The notes: generated by a model not told the origin, from the sequence alone. Numbered from the stretch's first letter, positions 53,564 through 62,497 are shown. The stretch is DNA of 64,000 nt from Janthinobacterium saanense (GCF_014200675.1 NZ_JACHCI010000003.1:372001-436000), one strand, 5' to 3'. Made by a program: numbers and translations.

Positions 53564-53611
53564 AACCAGTCACGCCAGTGCTGCCTGAATGCCAGCAATA
53601 TTTTTATTGTT

Positions 53612-53630
53612 GGTAATGATTCTCATTTAT
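53612..53630. promoter_or_regulatory. Fur box overlapping a -10 element
   Basis: GGTAATGATTCTCATTTAT matches the 19-bp Fur consensus at 13 positions and overlaps TATAAT (53628-53633), with TTATTG or TTGTTG as a possible -35. Fur with Fe2+ would block RNA polymerase here, repressing the downstream fecI-type operon when iron is plentiful. Confidence 0.8.
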
Positions 53631-53717
53631 AATTCCCTTCCACATCGCTCCGGCTGGCGGAGCGGTGGTCGTGCGCCGCAACGAGGCCACCTTGGCCGAT
53701 GGATGGGAAGGAAAAAC

Positions 53718-53909
53718 ATGAACGGTACCTGGGGTTGGCCGCTGCTGCTGGCGGCATTGAGCCTGGGCGGCCTGGCCGCCGGCATTCTGGGCGATGGTGT
53801 GTGGGACTGGCTGTGCTGGGTGGGCCTGGCCGCGCCGCTTGTCGTGGTGGTTCGCCGCATGCGGGCGCAGTGGCAGGGACCCGATGAACGCAGCAATCAA
53901 AATCCCTGA
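53718..53909 (+). CDS. Small iron-regulated membrane protein
   Basis: A 63-residue protein with two membrane helices (about residues 6-25, WPLLLAALSLGGLAAGILGD, and 30-47, DWLCWVGLAAPLVVVV) and a charged tail. It is the first gene after the Fur box, directly upstream of the sigma factor. Small proteins of this type occur next to fecI/TonB receptor genes in Proteobacteria, but no function is established as far as I know. AAGGA precedes ATG 53718. Confidence 0.65.
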   Translation: MNGTWGWPLLLAALSLGGLAAGILGDGVWDWLCWVGLAAPLVVVVRRMRAQWQGPDERSNQNP

Positions 53910-53920
53910 GTGAGGTGGGC

Positions 53921-54448
53921 GTGTCCGCCGACAGCATCCAGCGCAACGAGTTTCTCAGCCTGCTGTTCCACAACCATCATGGTTGGCTTTCAGCGTGGCT
54001 GCGCAAGAAGACCGGATGCCAGCACCGCGCAGCCGATCTGGTGCAGGAGGCGTTCGCCCGTATTTTACTGCTGCCCGATCCCCGCCAGCTGGAACAGCCG
54101 CGCGCCTTCATGGTCACCACGGCCACGCGCATCCTGATCGACGAACAGCGCCGCCGCCTGCTGGAACAGACTTATCTCGACGCCTTGTACCGTTTGCAGG
54201 GCGACGACCCCGTTTGCGCCGACTCCCCTGAACAGATCATGCAGGCCGTGCAGGCGCTGGACGCCATCAGCACCATGCTCGATGGTCTGGCGGTCAAGCC
54301 GCGCCGCGCATTTTTGCTGAGCCGCCTCGATGGCCTGGGCCACGCAGAGATCGCCACCGAACTGGGCGTTTCTGCCAGCATGGTCAAGCAATACCTGGCC
54401 AGCGCGCTCGGCCACTGCTACCGCTTGCTGTATCCGGCAGCCGCATGA
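53921..54448 (+). CDS. ECF sigma factor, FecI-like
   Basis: A 175-residue sigma-70 family member. Region 2 (about 10-75) includes LSLLFHNHHGWLSAWLRKKT and HRAADLVQEAFARILL; region 4 (about 115-170) includes LAVKPRRAFLLSRLDGLGHA and VSASMVKQYLASALGHCY. It fits the iron-starvation FecI group controlled by a FecR-type partner, encoded next. GTG 53921 with TGAGG upstream is chosen; GTG 53915 is an alternative. Overlaps fecR by 4 bp (ATGA). Confidence 0.92.
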   Translation: MSADSIQRNEFLSLLFHNHHGWLSAWLRKKTGCQHRAADLVQEAFARILLLPDPRQLEQPRAFMVTTATRILIDEQRRRLLEQTYLDALYRLQGDDPVCADSPEQIMQAVQALDAISTMLDGLAVKPRRAFLLSRLDGLGHAEIATELGVSASMVKQYLASALGHCYRLLYPAAA

Positions 54449-55425
54449 TGGCCAACAGCGCACAGCCGGAACCCGACGACGCGGCGGTGGACCAGGCCAT
54501 ACTGTGGCTGACGCAATTGAGCTCGGGCCTGGCCAGCGAGGAAGAGCGCCGCGCCTACCGCGACTGGTGCGCGCAGCACCCGCAAAACGCGCTGGCGGCG
54601 CACCGTATGGAAGGCATCTTTTCGCGTTTCGACGGCTTGCCGGCTGAACCGGCACGCGCTGCGCTGGAGAGCCAGCGCCCGCCACGGCGCAAGGCTATCA
54701 AGCTGGCCTTGACCGTAGCGCTGCTGCTCACCGGTGGCGGTCTGTTATCGCAACTGCCGCAAGCGCAGTATTGGAACGCCGACTACCGCACGGCGGCAGG
54801 CGAACGGCGGGTGGTGGAACTGGCCGACCATAGCACGCTGACCTTGAACAGCGGCAGCGCCGTCAACATCCGCTACGACGGCCATGAACGCCGCGTCGAC
54901 TTGCTGGCCGGTGAAGTGCTGGTGCAGGTGGCGCATATTGCCGACCCAGCGTCGCAGCGGTTCGCCGTGCATACCGGGGATGGCGAGGCGCGCGCGCTCG
55001 GCACGCGCTACCTGGTGCGGCGGGAATCTGGCGCCACCGTGGTGACGGTGCTGGAATCGGCAGTGCTGGCCGGCAGCGCCGATGGCAGTTCGTCGCGCAC
55101 CGTTTTGCCGGACCAGCGCGTGCGCATCAGCGCCCACGCCGTCAGTACGCCGCAAGCGGTGGATGGCGAACAGGCTGCCAGCTGGGTGCGCGGCCGCCTG
55201 GTGGCCGACAATGCACCGTTGTCCCAGGTGCTGGCCGAGCTGTCGCGCTACCGCCGTGGCCTGCTGCGTTACGACGCGGCGCAAATGGATGCCCTGCGCA
55301 TATCCGGCGTATTTGCGCTCGACGATGGCGACCGCACGCTGGCCACCTTGCAGGCGCTGCTGCCGATCACGGTCGAACATTACACGCCGCTGCTGACGGT
55401 GGTATCGGTCAAGCCGAAAAAATAA
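54445..55425 (+). CDS. FecR-like transmembrane sigma regulator
   Basis: A 326-residue protein. Cytoplasmic N-terminus with AILWLTQLSSGLASEEERRA and YRDWCAQHPQNALAAHRME (FecR N domain), one membrane helix (about residues 85-102, KLALTVALLLTGGGLLSQL), a FecR domain (RTAAGERRVVELADHSTLTL, LNSGSAVNIRYDGHERRVDL) and a C-terminal STN-like end. It passes the receptor's signal to the FecI-like sigma factor. Translationally coupled to the sigma gene. Confidence 0.93.
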   Translation: MMANSAQPEPDDAAVDQAILWLTQLSSGLASEEERRAYRDWCAQHPQNALAAHRMEGIFSRFDGLPAEPARAALESQRPPRRKAIKLALTVALLLTGGGLLSQLPQAQYWNADYRTAAGERRVVELADHSTLTLNSGSAVNIRYDGHERRVDLLAGEVLVQVAHIADPASQRFAVHTGDGEARALGTRYLVRRESGATVVTVLESAVLAGSADGSSSRTVLPDQRVRISAHAVSTPQAVDGEQAASWVRGRLVADNAPLSQVLAELSRYRRGLLRYDAAQMDALRISGVFALDDGDRTLATLQALLPITVEHYTPLLTVVSVKPKK

Positions 55426-55521
55426 TCAATTATTTTTGCCTGACTGCTGTCCCTGCGCCGTTCTGCTTCGTCATGGTTACTGTAGCGAGCCAATTGCATG
55501 CACTCATCCACAGGAACCGAC

Positions 55522-58089
55522 ATGACCTCGAAAAACACACTCCACCCGCTGCGCCTGGCGGCCAGACTCACACTGCTGTGCGCCGCTGGCGCGCCGCTCT
55601 TCATGGCGGCGGCAGCCCACGCGCAAGCGCCCGTCGCCGCCGCGGCACACAGACAATACAGTATCGCCAGTGGCCCTTTGAGCGGCGTACTGAACAAATT
55701 CGCGCAGCAGGCCGACGTGATCGTGGCCTTCGATCCGGCCCTGGTCCAGGGCCAGGTATCGGCAGGCTTGAATGGCAGCCACAGCGTGCAATCGGGTTTT
55801 GAGGCGATATTGCAGGGCAGCGGCTTGAGCGCCACGGCACAGATCAATGGCAGTTTCCTGGTCCAGCGCGCCGCCAGCAAGCCTGTGGCGCATGCTGCTG
55901 CGCCGCTGTCGACGGTAGCCGCCCCCGTGCTGAGCGAAGTGCTGGTAGTGGGAGCGCGCACGCCGACCCAGATCACCGAAATTCCCAGCACGGCCTGGAT
56001 CATCGGCAGCGACAGCATCGCCGCCCAGGCGCGTGCCGGTGTACCGCTGAAGGAAATGCTGGGCAACCTGGTGCCGGGTCTCGATATCGGCCCGCAAGGC
56101 CGCACGGCGTTTGGCCAGAACCTGCGTGGACGCAGCGCGCTGGTGATGATCGATGGCGTGTCGCTCAATGGCTCGCGCGCACTGAGCCGCCAGTTCGATT
56201 CCATCGACCCATTCAATATCGAGCGCATCGAAGTGCTGTCCGGCGCCAGCGCCCTGTATGGCGGCAATGCCACCGGCGGCGTGATCAACATCGTCACCAA
56301 GCGCGCGGCGTCAAGCGCGCTGGCCTTCACCAGCGAAGCGGGCGCGCGCAGTGGCTTGCGCAATGGCGAAGACCTGGACTGGCATGTGGCGCAATCGGTC
56401 GCTGGCGGCAATGAAAACGTGTTTGGCCGCCTGGGCTTCGTGTATGGCAAGACAGGCGCCAGTTACGATGGCAATGGCAAGGCCGTGATCCCCGACATCA
56501 CCCAGACCGACCTGCAATACAACCAGTCGATTGATATCCTTGGCAACCTCGATATCAAGCTGGCCCCCGGCCAGGACTTGAAACTGCTGGCGCAGGTCTA
56601 CGACTCGGGTTTCCAGCCGGGCAAGGCGCTGTATCTGGGGCCGAGCCTGGGCGGTGCGATCCAGCTGACGGCGGCGCCTGTCAATCCGGCCCTGCTTGAT
56701 GTGCGCGATGGTTTTTCGTCTAGCGTCAAGCCGCGCACCAAGCGCCATATGCTGTCGGCAGACTACCATGCGGCCAATATTGTGGGTGGCCAGGACTTTT
56801 ATCTGCAAGCCTATACGCGCAGTGAACAGCTGGACTTTTATCCGTTTCCCGGCATCGACAATTTTGTGGCGGGCGGCGTACCCGGGCGCTCGCTGAACTA
56901 TGCCGCCTCGCACCAGAATACGGATACCTCGGGTTTGAAAGCCGTCTTCGCCAGGCAGTTCGATGCGCTGAAACTGACCTATGGTCTCGATTACGACCAC
57001 GAGAAATTCGAAGGCAATCAAGTCTTGTTCAACACGGCGCAAGCGCTGCAAAGCGGTGGCCTGGTGTTCAACCCAGTTGCAGAACTGGGCCGCTACCCTG
57101 GCTTCAAGACCGACATCTATGCGCTGTACGGCCAGCTTGACTGGCGCATCAGCAACGTCCTGTCGCTGTCGGCTGGTCTGCGCCACCAGCGCGCCAATAT
57201 CGACGTCGACGACTTCGTGCAGGCGGCGCAGCAGCGTTTGATCGCTGTCGGCATCGGCCGCTCGGCGCAAGCCATCCCCGGTGGCAAGAACCACTACGAC
57301 GTCAGCTTGCTGAACGCGGGCCTGCTGTACAAGCTGTCGCCGCAACAGCAATTGTGGACCAATTATTCGGAAGGCTTTGAACTGGCCGACCCGGCCAAAT
57401 ACTACGGCCAGGGCAATTACGCGCTGGTGGGCGGCGCGGCGGGCAGCTGGAATCTGCTCAATTCCATCAACGTCAGCGGCTCGCCGATGAGCGGCATCAA
57501 GACGCGCCAGCTCGAAGCAGGCTGGCGCCATCGCGGTGGGCCATTGTCGGCCCAGGTGGCGCTGTTCTATTCGCAGTCGGACAAGGCGATTGAAGTCAAC
57601 CGCAGCACGTTTGACATCAGCGTGGTGAATCAGAAAGTACGCAATATCGGCCTGGAAGGACAGCTCAATTTCAGCGTCAATGAACACTGGGATGCGGGCG
57701 CCAACTGGCTGGCCATTATCACGCAGCAGCAAAGCAATGGCGACTGGAACAAGCGCGACGTGACGGTGTCGAGCCCATCGAAACTGACTTCGCATGTGGG
57801 CTGGAAGCAGTCCGGGCTGGCGCTGCGCCTGCAGGGCACGCAGGTATTCGCGGTGGCCGACGCCAGCGGCAAGCGCCTGACCGGTTACGCCCTGTTCGAC
57901 TTGCTGGGAGCTTACCAACTGCCGAAAGGGACGTTGAGCTTTGGCGTGCAAAACCTGCTGGACCGCGACTACACCACCACCTGGGGCCAGCGCTCAAAAA
58001 TCCTGTACGGCAGCCTGATCGCCGCCCAGGCACTGGACTACCGTGGCCGTGGCCGCAGCATCGGCCTGACGTATTCGCTTGATTATTGA
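55522..58089 (+). CDS. TonB-dependent siderophore receptor with N-terminal signalling domain
   Basis: An 855-residue outer-membrane receptor. Signal peptide (cleavage near AHA-QAP), STN signalling domain (about 45-120, YSIASGPLSGVLNKFAQQAD), TonB plug (about 145-260, with GLDIGPQGRTAFGQNLRGRS and ASALYGGNATGGVINIVTKR) and the beta-barrel ending LTYSLDY. STN plus adjacent FecI/FecR marks a transducer that reports siderophore binding to the sigma factor. ATG 55522 with AGGAA upstream. The ligand is unknown (ferric siderophore is likely). Confidence 0.95.
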   Translation: MTSKNTLHPLRLAARLTLLCAAGAPLFMAAAAHAQAPVAAAAHRQYSIASGPLSGVLNKFAQQADVIVAFDPALVQGQVSAGLNGSHSVQSGFEAILQGSGLSATAQINGSFLVQRAASKPVAHAAAPLSTVAAPVLSEVLVVGARTPTQITEIPSTAWIIGSDSIAAQARAGVPLKEMLGNLVPGLDIGPQGRTAFGQNLRGRSALVMIDGVSLNGSRALSRQFDSIDPFNIERIEVLSGASALYGGNATGGVINIVTKRAASSALAFTSEAGARSGLRNGEDLDWHVAQSVAGGNENVFGRLGFVYGKTGASYDGNGKAVIPDITQTDLQYNQSIDILGNLDIKLAPGQDLKLLAQVYDSGFQPGKALYLGPSLGGAIQLTAAPVNPALLDVRDGFSSSVKPRTKRHMLSADYHAANIVGGQDFYLQAYTRSEQLDFYPFPGIDNFVAGGVPGRSLNYAASHQNTDTSGLKAVFARQFDALKLTYGLDYDHEKFEGNQVLFNTAQALQSGGLVFNPVAELGRYPGFKTDIYALYGQLDWRISNVLSLSAGLRHQRANIDVDDFVQAAQQRLIAVGIGRSAQAIPGGKNHYDVSLLNAGLLYKLSPQQQLWTNYSEGFELADPAKYYGQGNYALVGGAAGSWNLLNSINVSGSPMSGIKTRQLEAGWRHRGGPLSAQVALFYSQSDKAIEVNRSTFDISVVNQKVRNIGLEGQLNFSVNEHWDAGANWLAIITQQQSNGDWNKRDVTVSSPSKLTSHVGWKQSGLALRLQGTQVFAVADASGKRLTGYALFDLLGAYQLPKGTLSFGVQNLLDRDYTTTWGQRSKILYGSLIAAQALDYRGRGRSIGLTYSLDY

Positions 58090-58095
58090 AGCGGA

Positions 58096-58123
58096 CTTAT
58101 TGAGGTTGCCTTATTGAGGCTGC
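58096..58123. repeat. Tandem 14-bp direct repeat after the receptor
   Basis: CTTATTGAGGTTGC (58096-58109) and CTTATTGAGGCTGC (58110-58123) are adjacent, 13 of 14 identical. The repeat lies directly after the receptor stop, before the SGNH hydrolase. No function is apparent. Confidence 0.5.
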
Positions 58124-58194
58124 CAGCTGGCCTGCCGATGGAAAGTTATAATGCGCGCGCAACCATACCCATCGACTTTCCATAGGCAGGCAGC

Positions 58195-59343
58195 ATGCAA
58201 AACCATCCCATCACCACCGATATTTTACGCGGCGCCATCGAGCTCGAAGCGACCGCCCAGGGCGTGCTGCCGCATCGCTTGCCCGCATGGGCGCGCCAGC
58301 AGTGCAGCGACCCGCAACTGGCGATGGTGGAAGCCCAGCCAGCCGGCGTGCGCTTGGTGTTTCGCAGCGAAGCGACCGTGATCGAACTCGATGCCGTCTG
58401 TACGCGCCGCGTGTATGTGGGCGCGCCGGCGCGCCCTGACGGGCTGTATGACTTGATCGTCGACGGCCAGCTGGTGGCGCAACAGAGCGTCAGCGGTGGC
58501 AAGGTCATGACCATCGACATGGCGGCCGGATCGATGAAAACGGAAACCGGGCCGGCCGGCACGGTGCGCTTTGACAGTTTGCCGAGTTACGAAAAGCGTA
58601 TCGAGATCTGGCTGCCCTATAACGAGGCGACGGAGCTGCTGGCGCTGCGCACCGATGCGCCGATAGAGCCGATCGCGGACGATGGCCGCAAGGTGTGGCT
58701 GCACCACGGCAGCTCGATCAGCCACGGCACGGACGCGGCCAGCCCCAGCACCACCTGGCCAGCGATTGCGGCCGCGCAGGGCAAGGTAGAGCTGATCAAC
58801 CTGGGCTTCGGCGGCAGCGCGCTGCTCGACCCTTTTGTGGCCCGCGTGATCCGCGATACCAGGGCTGACATCATCAGCATCAAGCTCGGCATCAACCTGG
58901 TCAATCTGGACGTGATGCGCTTGCGTGCTTTCGGCCCGGCCGTGCACGGCTTCATCGACACCATCCGCGAAGGCCACCCGAACACGCCGCTGCACATCAT
59001 CTCGCCGATCCTGTGCCCGATCCACGAAGACACGCCCGGCCCAAGCCTGCCCGATATGACTGCGCTCAGTAACGGCAAGCTGAGTTTTTACGCCGCCGGC
59101 AACCCGGCCGAACGGGCCTCCGGCAAACTGACCCTCAATGTGATCCGCGCCGAACTGGAAAAAATCGTCAAGCTACGCGCGGTGAACGATGCACATTTGT
59201 TTTACCTTGATGGGCGTGAATTGTATGGCGAGGCGGATGCGCAAGAATTGCCGCTGCCGGATAATTTGCATCCGGATGCGGCTACGCACCGGCGTATGGG
59301 TGAGCGGTATGCGGGGCTGGTGTTGAAGGCATGTGAGCTTTGA
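58195..59343 (+). CDS. SGNH/GDSL-type hydrolase
   Basis: A 382-residue cytoplasmic-looking protein (no signal peptide). A beta-sandwich N-terminal part is followed by an SGNH hydrolase domain with nucleophile Ser in WLHHGSSISHGTD (about 180), Gly in GFGGSALLD, Asn in SIKLGINLVN and His in DNLHPDAATHRRM. Likely esterase or lipase acting on a carbohydrate or siderophore ester; proximity to the TonB receptor allows a siderophore-ester role (inference). Last high-GC gene before the composition shift. Confidence 0.88.
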   Translation: MQNHPITTDILRGAIELEATAQGVLPHRLPAWARQQCSDPQLAMVEAQPAGVRLVFRSEATVIELDAVCTRRVYVGAPARPDGLYDLIVDGQLVAQQSVSGGKVMTIDMAAGSMKTETGPAGTVRFDSLPSYEKRIEIWLPYNEATELLALRTDAPIEPIADDGRKVWLHHGSSISHGTDAASPSTTWPAIAAAQGKVELINLGFGGSALLDPFVARVIRDTRADIISIKLGINLVNLDVMRLRAFGPAVHGFIDTIREGHPNTPLHIISPILCPIHEDTPGPSLPDMTALSNGKLSFYAAGNPAERASGKLTLNVIRAELEKIVKLRAVNDAHLFYLDGRELYGEADAQELPLPDNLHPDAATHRRMGERYAGLVLKACEL

Positions 59344-59467
59344 TTTAATAGTGAGGGCTTGCGGGAAATCGGTCAGTAACGCTGTCTTAAGCGCCTCTCT
59401 TGGGGAAAACCAGCAGTTCTTCTGACTTTCTGCATCACTGTTCTATACTGGACGAAGATGCGTGCAT

Positions 59468-59728
59468 ATGGCTTCTATCTTAGTTGTATTGGCATGCATC
59501 TCCATGAATGTACCCGCTGTGCACTCTGGTAGCTTGACCGGCAATTTCCGTAGCTTTCTAATCGAGCAGGCCACTCGACTTCCACATCGCGATGCCGCGG
59601 CTGGTGTTTTCCCTATAGCTTTATGGTGTGGTCGAATAAATCCGCAGGCGATATCGGACTTTGATATTGATACCGGCGACTTGAAATCCGCACTAAATTT
59701 TCTTATCAGTGCAAGGTATGTTTTCTAG
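59468..59728 (+). pseudogene. Possible truncated STN-domain protein
   Basis: An 86-residue frame with a signal-like N-terminus (ASILVVLACISMNVPAVHSG) and, near the end, DFDIDTGDLKSALNFLISAR, similar to the beginning of STN domains of TonB receptors. It stops just before the IS transposase remnant, so it may be the N-terminus of a receptor gene destroyed by insertion. The match is short and may be coincidental. Confidence 0.3.
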
Positions 59729-59855
59729 GGGCTGGTGAGCGAAAGTGCAGTAGCCTTAGTGTTCCTTTTAAAACGCCTAACAAAACGTATTTCAGAGAAA
59801 CAAACGGCCCCGAAGCTGGTCAAACCCACCTGACATTGTTTTCGGGAGCCGCACC

Positions 59856-60033
59856 ATGGCCAAAGCACTTCTTCCTGACGACTTGTGGGCGTTGATTCAA
59901 CCTTTGCTACCAGCACAAGTCCCTTCCCCAAAGGCGGACGTGCTCGCATTGACGAGCGTGCCGCCTTTATCTGCATCCCGTTCGTCCTCAAGACCCAATT
60001 CCACCGATCGCGGCAAGGTCGGCTGTTAGACGT
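59856..60033 (+). mobile_element. IS5-like transposase remnant with frameshift
   Basis: ATG 59856 reads MAKALLPDDLWALIQPLLPA then QVPSPK, the N-terminus of an IS5-type transposase. In the canonical protein GGRARIDERAA follows; here that piece appears in a different frame (near 59932-59990), showing a frameshift, and the remainder is lost. The rest of the element is not recognisable. It marks the border to the AT-rich locus. Confidence 0.65.
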
Positions 60034-60282
60034 TCTAAGTCGAATGCATCGCTCCCATTCCCAAAAAACAACGTTTAACGCCTTAGACAATGGCCTGATA
60101 GTTTGTTCTTTAATTGGTTCCAGAGGAAACGTGGGCTTGAGAATAAAAAATTAGGTAAATTAAAAAAAACTATTGGAATCTTCGATGGTTTATTTGTTTT
60201 TGCCAAATAAAATTTTAAATTTTAAATTTTTCACATTTGTATATCTAAAAAAATAATGATCATAATATCAATTAAATTTCTT

Positions 60283-60371
60283 AATTGGCAATTCCGGTGC
60301 GTATAAAAATATGACATTGCCAATTTGTAATATTTTGTTCATTGTCAAATTGGGTTTCTATTTGCAATACT
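60283..60371 (+). promoter_or_regulatory. AT-rich regulatory region of the peptide-export locus
   Basis: AATTGGCAAT (60283-60292) and ATTGCCAATT (60316-60325) are a perfect 10-bp inverted repeat. TTGTCA (60342-60347), 18 bp and AATACT (60366-60371) form a possible promoter downstream. The whole stretch 60034-60456 has no convincing gene. The dyad would be an operator candidate for the adaptor gene at 60457. Confidence 0.45.
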
Positions 60372-60456
60372 TCAATCAGAATGGATTTGAAAAATATCAC
60401 CATGTTCATATCTTATTAAGTTGATATATTAAATTTTTTTCTTGGGCATAAGTTAC

Positions 60457-61767
60457 ATGCATCAAAAAAAGCAGGAAATATTCTTTTTTAGGCCAGAGGT
60501 AACGTCTTCTCAGAATCAGCTCAGCCGTGGTGCAATCAGGCTTTCACAACCTATTTCGGGTTGGCTAGCCACAGCTATATCCTTATTAATTATTTTTTTA
60601 TTTATTATTTATGTAACGTGTGGCAGTGTTACAAGAAAAGATCGAGTAACAGGAATTACTGTACCTGTCGGTGGAAATATTGGTGTTTTTGCATTAAGTA
60701 GCGGTGTTGTAATGAAATTTCTAGTTAATGAAGGCGAACAGGTCAAGGCTGGTCAACCATTGTTTGAGATTTCGACGGAGCGACAAAGTGATCATGGTGA
60801 GGTCTCTGCTTTGGTAGCTCAGCAATTATCCAGCCGAAAAATAAGTCTGCAGGCAGAACTTCGACTCACACTGCTTAATTTAAGTGAAAAACGAGATTCA
60901 ATCAAAAAAAAACTAAAAACACTGGAATCTGAGATGTTGCAGATTCAACAGGAAATAACATTGGCTGAACGCCGCGTTTATCTCGCACAGTCCAGCATGT
61001 CAAAATATGAAACATTGCAGACCGATGGATTTATTTCAGGACTTCAATTGCAACAAAAAGAAGGAGATATGATTGATGCAGTTTCACATCTTTCTAGTTT
61101 AAAGCGCGATCGTTTACAGATTCAAGAGAATATGCAGGATTTGGCTAATGAAGATCGGACACTGGCACGCACGATTGGAAGCGAACAGGCTCAGTTTGAG
61201 GGGAGCTTGGCGAATCTTGAGCAGCAGATCGTAGAAAACAATGATCGTAAGTCTAATTTTATTACAGCCCCAGAAACAGGTATTGTAGCCACAATTATTT
61301 GTCAGCACGGTCAAGTAGTTAATACTGGACAAACACTAGCAATGCTTATTCCATCTTCATCGGGAAAGTCGCTATTAGAAGCTCAACTTTACGTTCCAAG
61401 TCGTACTGCAGGATTCATATCGCCAGGGAAAACTGTGTTAATACGTTTTCATGCATTTCCTTATGAAAAATTCGGCCTCTATAAGGGAATAGTAGGTGAT
61501 ATTAGTAAGACGCCATTTGCTCCAAATGAATTACCCCCTAGTTTGGCTAGTACCATATTAAGTAACGCATCAAGAAACACATCTGGATACGGCGGCGCTG
61601 AGGGTTTGTACCGAGTTAAAGTGAAGTTGGAACAGCAGGGCGTCTTGGCATATGGAAAAATCCAAGATTTAAAGCCTGCGATGACATTAGAAGCAGATAT
61701 TGTTCAAGAGCGGCGAAAAATTTGGGAATGGATTGCGGAGCCAATTCTTGCGATTGCAAAAAGATAG
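60457..61767 (+). CDS. HlyD/CvaA-family membrane fusion protein
   Basis: A 436-residue periplasmic adaptor. One membrane helix near residues 35-54 (GWLATAISLLIIFLFIIYVT), a split biotinyl-lipoyl-like domain (VNEGEQVKAGQPLFEIST, about 85-105, and later ITAPETGIVATIICQHGQVV), and a long coiled coil (about 125-255). The C-terminal VPSRTAGFISPGKTVLIRFH, then AFPYEKFGLYKGIVGDISKT is the CvaA-type beta-barrel. Together with the C39 ABC exporter downstream it should form a type I secretion channel with TolC. AT-rich codon use contrasts with genes before 59 kb, showing acquisition. Confidence 0.92.
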   Translation: MHQKKQEIFFFRPEVTSSQNQLSRGAIRLSQPISGWLATAISLLIIFLFIIYVTCGSVTRKDRVTGITVPVGGNIGVFALSSGVVMKFLVNEGEQVKAGQPLFEISTERQSDHGEVSALVAQQLSSRKISLQAELRLTLLNLSEKRDSIKKKLKTLESEMLQIQQEITLAERRVYLAQSSMSKYETLQTDGFISGLQLQQKEGDMIDAVSHLSSLKRDRLQIQENMQDLANEDRTLARTIGSEQAQFEGSLANLEQQIVENNDRKSNFITAPETGIVATIICQHGQVVNTGQTLAMLIPSSSGKSLLEAQLYVPSRTAGFISPGKTVLIRFHAFPYEKFGLYKGIVGDISKTPFAPNELPPSLASTILSNASRNTSGYGGAEGLYRVKVKLEQQGVLAYGKIQDLKPAMTLEADIVQERRKIWEWIAEPILAIAKR

Positions 61768-61895
61768 CCATATTTTTGCGATCGTATATTGTGGTATTTT
61801 TTGTTCTATTGAAAACAATCAATTCGCAATTATAATATAAAATTATTTTTCTAAAATAAAAATCAGGGAAAATATATAAAGATTCGTAATGAGAA

Positions 61896-61915
61896 GGTTC
61901 AGGAATTATTGAACC
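61896..61915. repeat. Inverted repeat GGTTCA-N8-TGAACC
   Basis: A perfect 6-bp dyad between the adaptor and the double-glycine peptide gene, in a 245-bp gap (61768-62012). It may be an operator or leader hairpin for the precursor gene. AAAGGGG at 61997-62003 is the ribosome binding site of that gene. Confidence 0.35.
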
Positions 61916-62012
61916 AGGAATGCGAAGGCCGTGCCGTTAATTGAGTCAAGGACGGAAAATCATCCATGCCGAATGGTATGTCAATATTTAAAATGTAAAG
62001 GGGTTGGATATT

Positions 62013-62375
62013 ATGTATGTAATCGAAAATGAAATTTTTGATCTGATTGGTGGTGGTGGACCGGCAGCTCCTACGCCAGTAAAGGGCGGTGGAAGCGCAA
62101 CTTCGGGCCCGACTGGTTCGTCGGCTAATTGCCCTCCAGGTACAATTCCGATTGCGGTCAGTGGTAATGTTACTGCAACAATTGCCGGTGTTCAGGTCAC
62201 TACTAACGGGGGATTGGCCTCTTGTATAACTGTTAATAATGGTGGCAATAATGGCGGAAATAACAATGGCGGAAATAACAATGGCGGAAATAATAGCAGT
62301 GACAGCGGCAGCGGCAGCGGTGGCAGCGGTGGCAATCAGAAAAAGATGTTCATAACAACGGATGACGATGAATAA
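62013..62375 (+). CDS. Double-glycine leader peptide, microcin/bacteriocin-like precursor
   Basis: A 120-residue precursor. The leader MYVIENEIFDLIGG has E at -8, I at -7, L at -4 and GG at -2/-1, the classical double-glycine pattern cut by C39 peptidases. The core starts GGPAAPTPVKGG and holds two Cys (NCPPGT and ASCITV) that could form a disulfide. An Asn/Gly repeat region (about residues 77-92) and a Ser/Gly-rich stretch (SSDSGSGSGGSGGN) follow, and it ends MFITTDDDE. The Ser/Gly-rich C-terminus recalls siderophore-microcins, but here it is followed by an acidic tail. No database family is recognised. ATG 62013 has AAAGGGG upstream. Confidence 0.8.
   Translation: MYVIENEIFDLIGGGGPAAPTPVKGGGSATSGPTGSSANCPPGTIPIAVSGNVTATIAGVQVTTNGGLASCITVNNGGNNGGNNNGGNNNGGNNSSDSGSGSGGSGGNQKKMFITTDDDE
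62250..62294 (+). repeat. Three tandem 15-bp repeats in the peptide gene
   Basis: AATGGCGGAAATAAC is repeated at 62250-62264, 62265-62279 and 62280-62294 (last base T), after a partial 12-bp copy at 62238-62249. Each unit encodes NGGNN. Such repeats vary in number by slippage, so the Asn/Gly linker length probably differs between strains. Confidence 0.85.
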
Positions 62376-62397
62376 CGTGATTAAAAAGTGATTGAGA

Positions 62398-62429
62398 TGG
62401 TGCTCGAGTGTGATTTTTCTTGAGCACCA
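62398..62429 (+). terminator. Hairpin after the peptide gene (attenuator or mRNA 3' end)
   Basis: TGGTGCTCGAG (62398-62408) pairs with CTTGAGCACCA (62419-62429), 10 of 11. No long U-run follows, so it may be a partial terminator or a stabilising 3' hairpin that gives the precursor more message than the downstream genes. Confidence 0.55.
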
Positions 62430-62497
62430 AATATGTCTTATATTTCAATATGATTTTCATTTTTTACTTTAAAGTAATTTTTTAAACAAATTAATAA

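Noticed and set aside
56311-57951. 546-residue reverse-strand open frame
   Set aside because: Antisense to the TonB receptor; no recognisable family.
62238-62294. CRISPR-like short repeat run
   Set aside because: The units are adjacent 15-bp copies without spacers inside a coding frame; they encode the NGGNN linker. No CRISPR array was seen anywhere in the window.
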